A stretch of 64,000 nucleotides of DNA from Agriotes lineatus. Its lineage: Eukaryota > Arthropoda > Insecta > Coleoptera > Elateridae. Within the stretch, counting starts at the first letter, position 1, and the number at the start of each line of letters is the position of its first letter. Shown piece after piece: positions 60,829-64,000 of the stretch. The notes under the pieces were generated by a model. That model had not been told where the DNA came from and did not search any database. It was given only the letters and a program-made list of their open reading frames with translations. The DNA is taken from positions 178,656,015-178,720,014 of the forward strand of contig OW679195.1 of assembly GCA_940337035.1 (NCBI GenBank), read 5' to 3'. The position numbers were made by a program, and so were the translations under genes.

Positions 60829-61680
60829 CTATGAACTGTGAATTATATTTGACAATGCTCTGTTTAATGGAAATAGTGATTGATAAAGAGACTCAGTAGA
60901 TTCAGAATTATAAAATCTAGGATAATAGTGAAGCACAATTAGGAGACGCAACAAATAGCAATCAAGAACCAGGAAGTAGGAACGCTTCTTATAACAGTTG
61001 AAAATATAGTGAAATTCGCACAAGATCAAACAAGAAGAACAAGAGACGATGATAGTTAGTATGGTATAGTTAGATACTAGCAAAGTACCAAAAACTGAAG
61101 GAAGACGAAACTACTCTTTGCTATTCCGCTAAAACGAAATGCTGATGCAATATTGCATTTTATTTATTCATTTTTCAGTGTAATGGAGATCTGCTATACT
61201 ACCATATATGTAGTTGCTACTTCTTTACAGCCAATGGCCAGTTAAGACCACCAGTAACATTTCTGTGTTCTGTTAACTGTTTATGCTATCTGTATTATTG
61301 AGATTGGAGAGGTGGAAGGCGAAGTAGATTCGGTATCATAAAATTGAGGGTAAGTGTGAAGCACAATAAGGGGATGTTACAAGTATAGACTAGCAAGCAG
61401 AAACGGTTCTTATAATACGAGTAGTGAAAAGAAGAACATGTTAATAATGATGATGACGATGGTATGGTAGTTTAGTATCAGGAAATTTCCAAAAACTGAA
61501 GGACCACAAAACTGTACTCATTGCTTCTCCACCAAAAGGAAATGCTGATGCAATTTCGCATTTTACTTAATCGTTCTTCAGTGCAATCGAGATCTGCCAC
61601 AGTTCGTGCCGATACCCAATTAAGACCACCAGCAAAATTCCTGCGCAGCCTGTAATACACGTTTACTTTCATAAAATTAG
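60829..61680. repeat. tandem repeat of ~420-bp units, second block
   Basis: It belongs to the same family as 58700-59540: ctctgtttaatggaaata (60850), ccaaaaactgaagga (about 61088 and 61490), aaatgctgatgcaat (about 61138 and 61542) and ggagatctgc/cgagatctgcca (about 61175 and 61583). Equivalent sites are about 405 bases apart. Confidence 0.8.
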
Positions 61681-64000
61681 CATCGCCTAGACCGACAATT
61701 GTGCGGCAAGGACACTGCGCTTAAATTGCCCAGGAAGAAAGTCCATTTAGAGAAACTTAAACCTCACAATAACAGCGATAACATCTCGGATTTGATGAGC
61801 ACATTCGGCGGCTTATTAACGAATTCCTCGGCAAACGCATTCTTCTCGGCGGGAAGATGAGCTAAGACTTTCTAACGCGGCTTGGGTCCGAATTGAAAAT
61901 TTGGCACGGTAGAGTTGCGCGTGTCTGAAAATTTATGTAGAATGTGTTCATGGTATTTGCACGGCTGGAGCCGAGGACAACCTCTTTCCGATGGAAATAG
62001 GCCTTTAATTATGCCTGTACATGCAATTAATACAGCGCTAGGCTTGCTGGCTTAATCTCATTCAAGACATCTCAACCGCCTCAGTTTTGAAACTGAATTT
62101 TAATTACAATTAAGAATTAATTGCTAGATGAATGTATGTTGGGTGGTCATAAATACCAGCAATACATCATTTGTCATTTATAAACATGACTGTAAAAGTG
62201 AGGGACTTTTCTAACTGTTTCGGCTTTAAAAGTCAACGTCTTTTCTGAGTGCTATTTGATGTTATTGATAAATATTTGCTGCAGCCTAATTTTTCTGAGA
62301 AGGTGCTATAGTAGTATTGTTGCCCGTCAACTATTATTTTGACTATGACCAGTATCCGACTTGAAGGACCATTTAAGGAGAGCGGTGGAGTTTAAAGTTC
62401 GGGTTTATGCTCCACAAAGGATTTTTCAACTGATGAAAGTCGATGAGTTTAGAACTAATTCTACTAAAAAAAACTTTTTTTTAAATAAAAATACAGGAAG
62501 TTTCATTAATTAAATGAAATCTGTTATACTAAAACTCCGTGCCCAATTGCTCACACCTGAACGTTTCGAATTAAGACTTCTTATTAGCCAATGCCTCGAC
62601 TAGTGCTACTTTCGTTCAGTAAAAATAGATTAACGAGTAGCATTTAATAATTGCGATAAAACGATCTAGTTGTAATGACGCCTTTACCCAGTTGAGATCA
62701 CTCCTAAAACGGCCCGCGATCTAACCCAAAAAAACCAGTCAAATTAAATTCGCAATTTTAATTATTTTCCGTCCATTATCTCGCAATACAAAGACAAATT
62801 GCCTGGCCTTGTGTAAATAATTGCAGCTAGCGGTCGTTGAAATACGCTCGTTGTGATGAGAAATGCCCGCAATTAATAACCAGTCTTAGATCTAATGCAA
62901 GTCCAAATCTAAAGCATCCGAGAGACCACGCGCGGAATGTGGTTAATTGGCTTGGGCCCATAACAGTACAACGGTAACCGTGACGCAATAGCTACTTTTT
63001 CGGCGTGGAGCTAGCTCTAGGGATGTTCTGGACGCCGCGTCGTAGGCCACCTCGTTTCTGAAGGCGACAAAATGTCGTGTCGCTAATTCCGCACTTGTTA
63101 GCGTTTCAATTAACCTGAAAGCGATTAATTGGGGAGAAGTAGAGCGGACTTTATGATCGTTTAGTGGCGCTTCACAGGGCTGGAATCAGAGCCACTGCTT
63201 CTAGATACGCTGGTTGTTGACGAGTGTTTGGTCAGTAGGTATTAATTGACATTAGAGTGATTCAGAGCCTAACATTTCGTACGGAGTTTAACCAGAATAG
63301 TTTACAGGTTGCGACAACGATACAGCAACATAATTCTATTAATTATTATTATACCCTATTTATTAGATCTCATCGACGATTATCATCATTAAAAAGAATC
63401 CACAACAACAATTTGGTGATCTGGTTAGTCATTGTACAAAACTACCATTTCCAATTCCTTCCCCACCAAACTCGTCATTTAAAATAGTCGTAGCGATTTT
63501 GGAAAAAGCGCCATCCTGTTGAAACGACACAACACGATGTACTGATAGGGCGTGATATTTATATAATCTTGGAATTCTGTCAGAAGAAAATGTGTTTGTA
63601 TCTTGGGTCTTCAATTGGACTCGTCGATTCTGAGTACTTTTTTATGTTTAGGGACACCGTATTAGGCAATAATAATTTCGTCGCACACGATCGCGTTTGG
63701 AAGCTTTGATTTCAGAGTCTGCGCCTGAATTGGATGCTGGAAAGTCGTATCAGGTGCAGTACGAGTTTACATGCCCATATGCTGTAATTATCGACTAATT
63801 TTTGGCATCTGGACTTAGTTGTATTGACAAAACTAATCTAATAAAAGCATCTTTGAGATAATCTGAGGCATTTCTTCTGCGATTTTATCAAATATGCTGG
63901 CTGTACTTGCAGGACACCTTGTATCTTTCCGTCATCTGTGTTGGCCATGGTAGCTTTCTCTCTCTTTCACACTTGCAACAACGAATTTGTGGACTGGACT
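61681..64000. other. unique DNA, possible regulatory sequence
   Basis: 61740-62110 and 62640-63180 are evenly composed, free of long frames and rich in taatt/attaa cores next to CpG-containing stretches. They resemble the segment at 54 kb and could be conserved enhancers of a neighbouring developmental gene. The frames after 63257 are unrecognised. Confidence 0.3.

Overview
The window looks like non-coding, repeat-rich DNA from an arthropod nuclear genome, most likely an insect. It is AT-rich, has no dense ORFs or operon layout, has one canonical spliced exon, and carries non-LTR, LTR and DNA-transposon families typical of insects. I could not identify the species. All comparisons were made by eye.

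The only host protein-coding sequence I can support is one minus-strand exon near 31.6-31.8 kb. It encodes a signal peptide followed directly by histidine and the start of a secreted protein resembling the lytic polysaccharide monooxygenase (LPMO)/copper histidine-brace class. It ends at a consensus splice donor. No later exon was recognised, so the gene probably continues out of the window across a repeat-filled intron.

Layout from left to right. At 0-12 kb there is mostly unique AT-rich DNA with a 193-bp tandem duplication, two dead LINE fragments (1.7-1.99 and 6.6-7.0 kb), a perfect 31-bp hairpin (7.3 kb) and a GC-richer unique block (7.6-8.1 kb). At 13.5-18 kb there is a satellite of about 103 bp with a three-monomer higher-order repeat, a palindrome-rich insertion inside it, and a TIR element full of hairpins. 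At 22.3-23.6 kb there is a 5'-truncated, frameshifted non-LTR retrotransposon on the minus strand. At 24.7-30.9 kb there is a complete, young-looking LTR retrotransposon without recognisable gag-pol, carrying a complete hAT-type element with its own 8-bp target duplication. The LPMO-like exon follows, then an older inverted copy of the same hAT family (32.9-33.5 kb). At 37.2-41 kb there is a satellite of about 355 bp, interrupted by a near-perfect 86-bp-arm hairpin element. At 48.2-53.2 kb there is a diverged repeat of about 190 bp, broken up by unrelated sequence that contains a 5S-rRNA-derived SINE. At 58.7-61.7 kb there is a fourth tandem family of about 420 bp. The last 10 kb also hold unique, evenly composed segments that could be regulatory, but nothing proves that.

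The main biological content is therefore layered mobile DNA and four unrelated local tandem-repeat families around one exon of a secreted protein. I saw no CRISPR array, operon, intact tRNA or rRNA gene, or complete transposase/polymerase gene.
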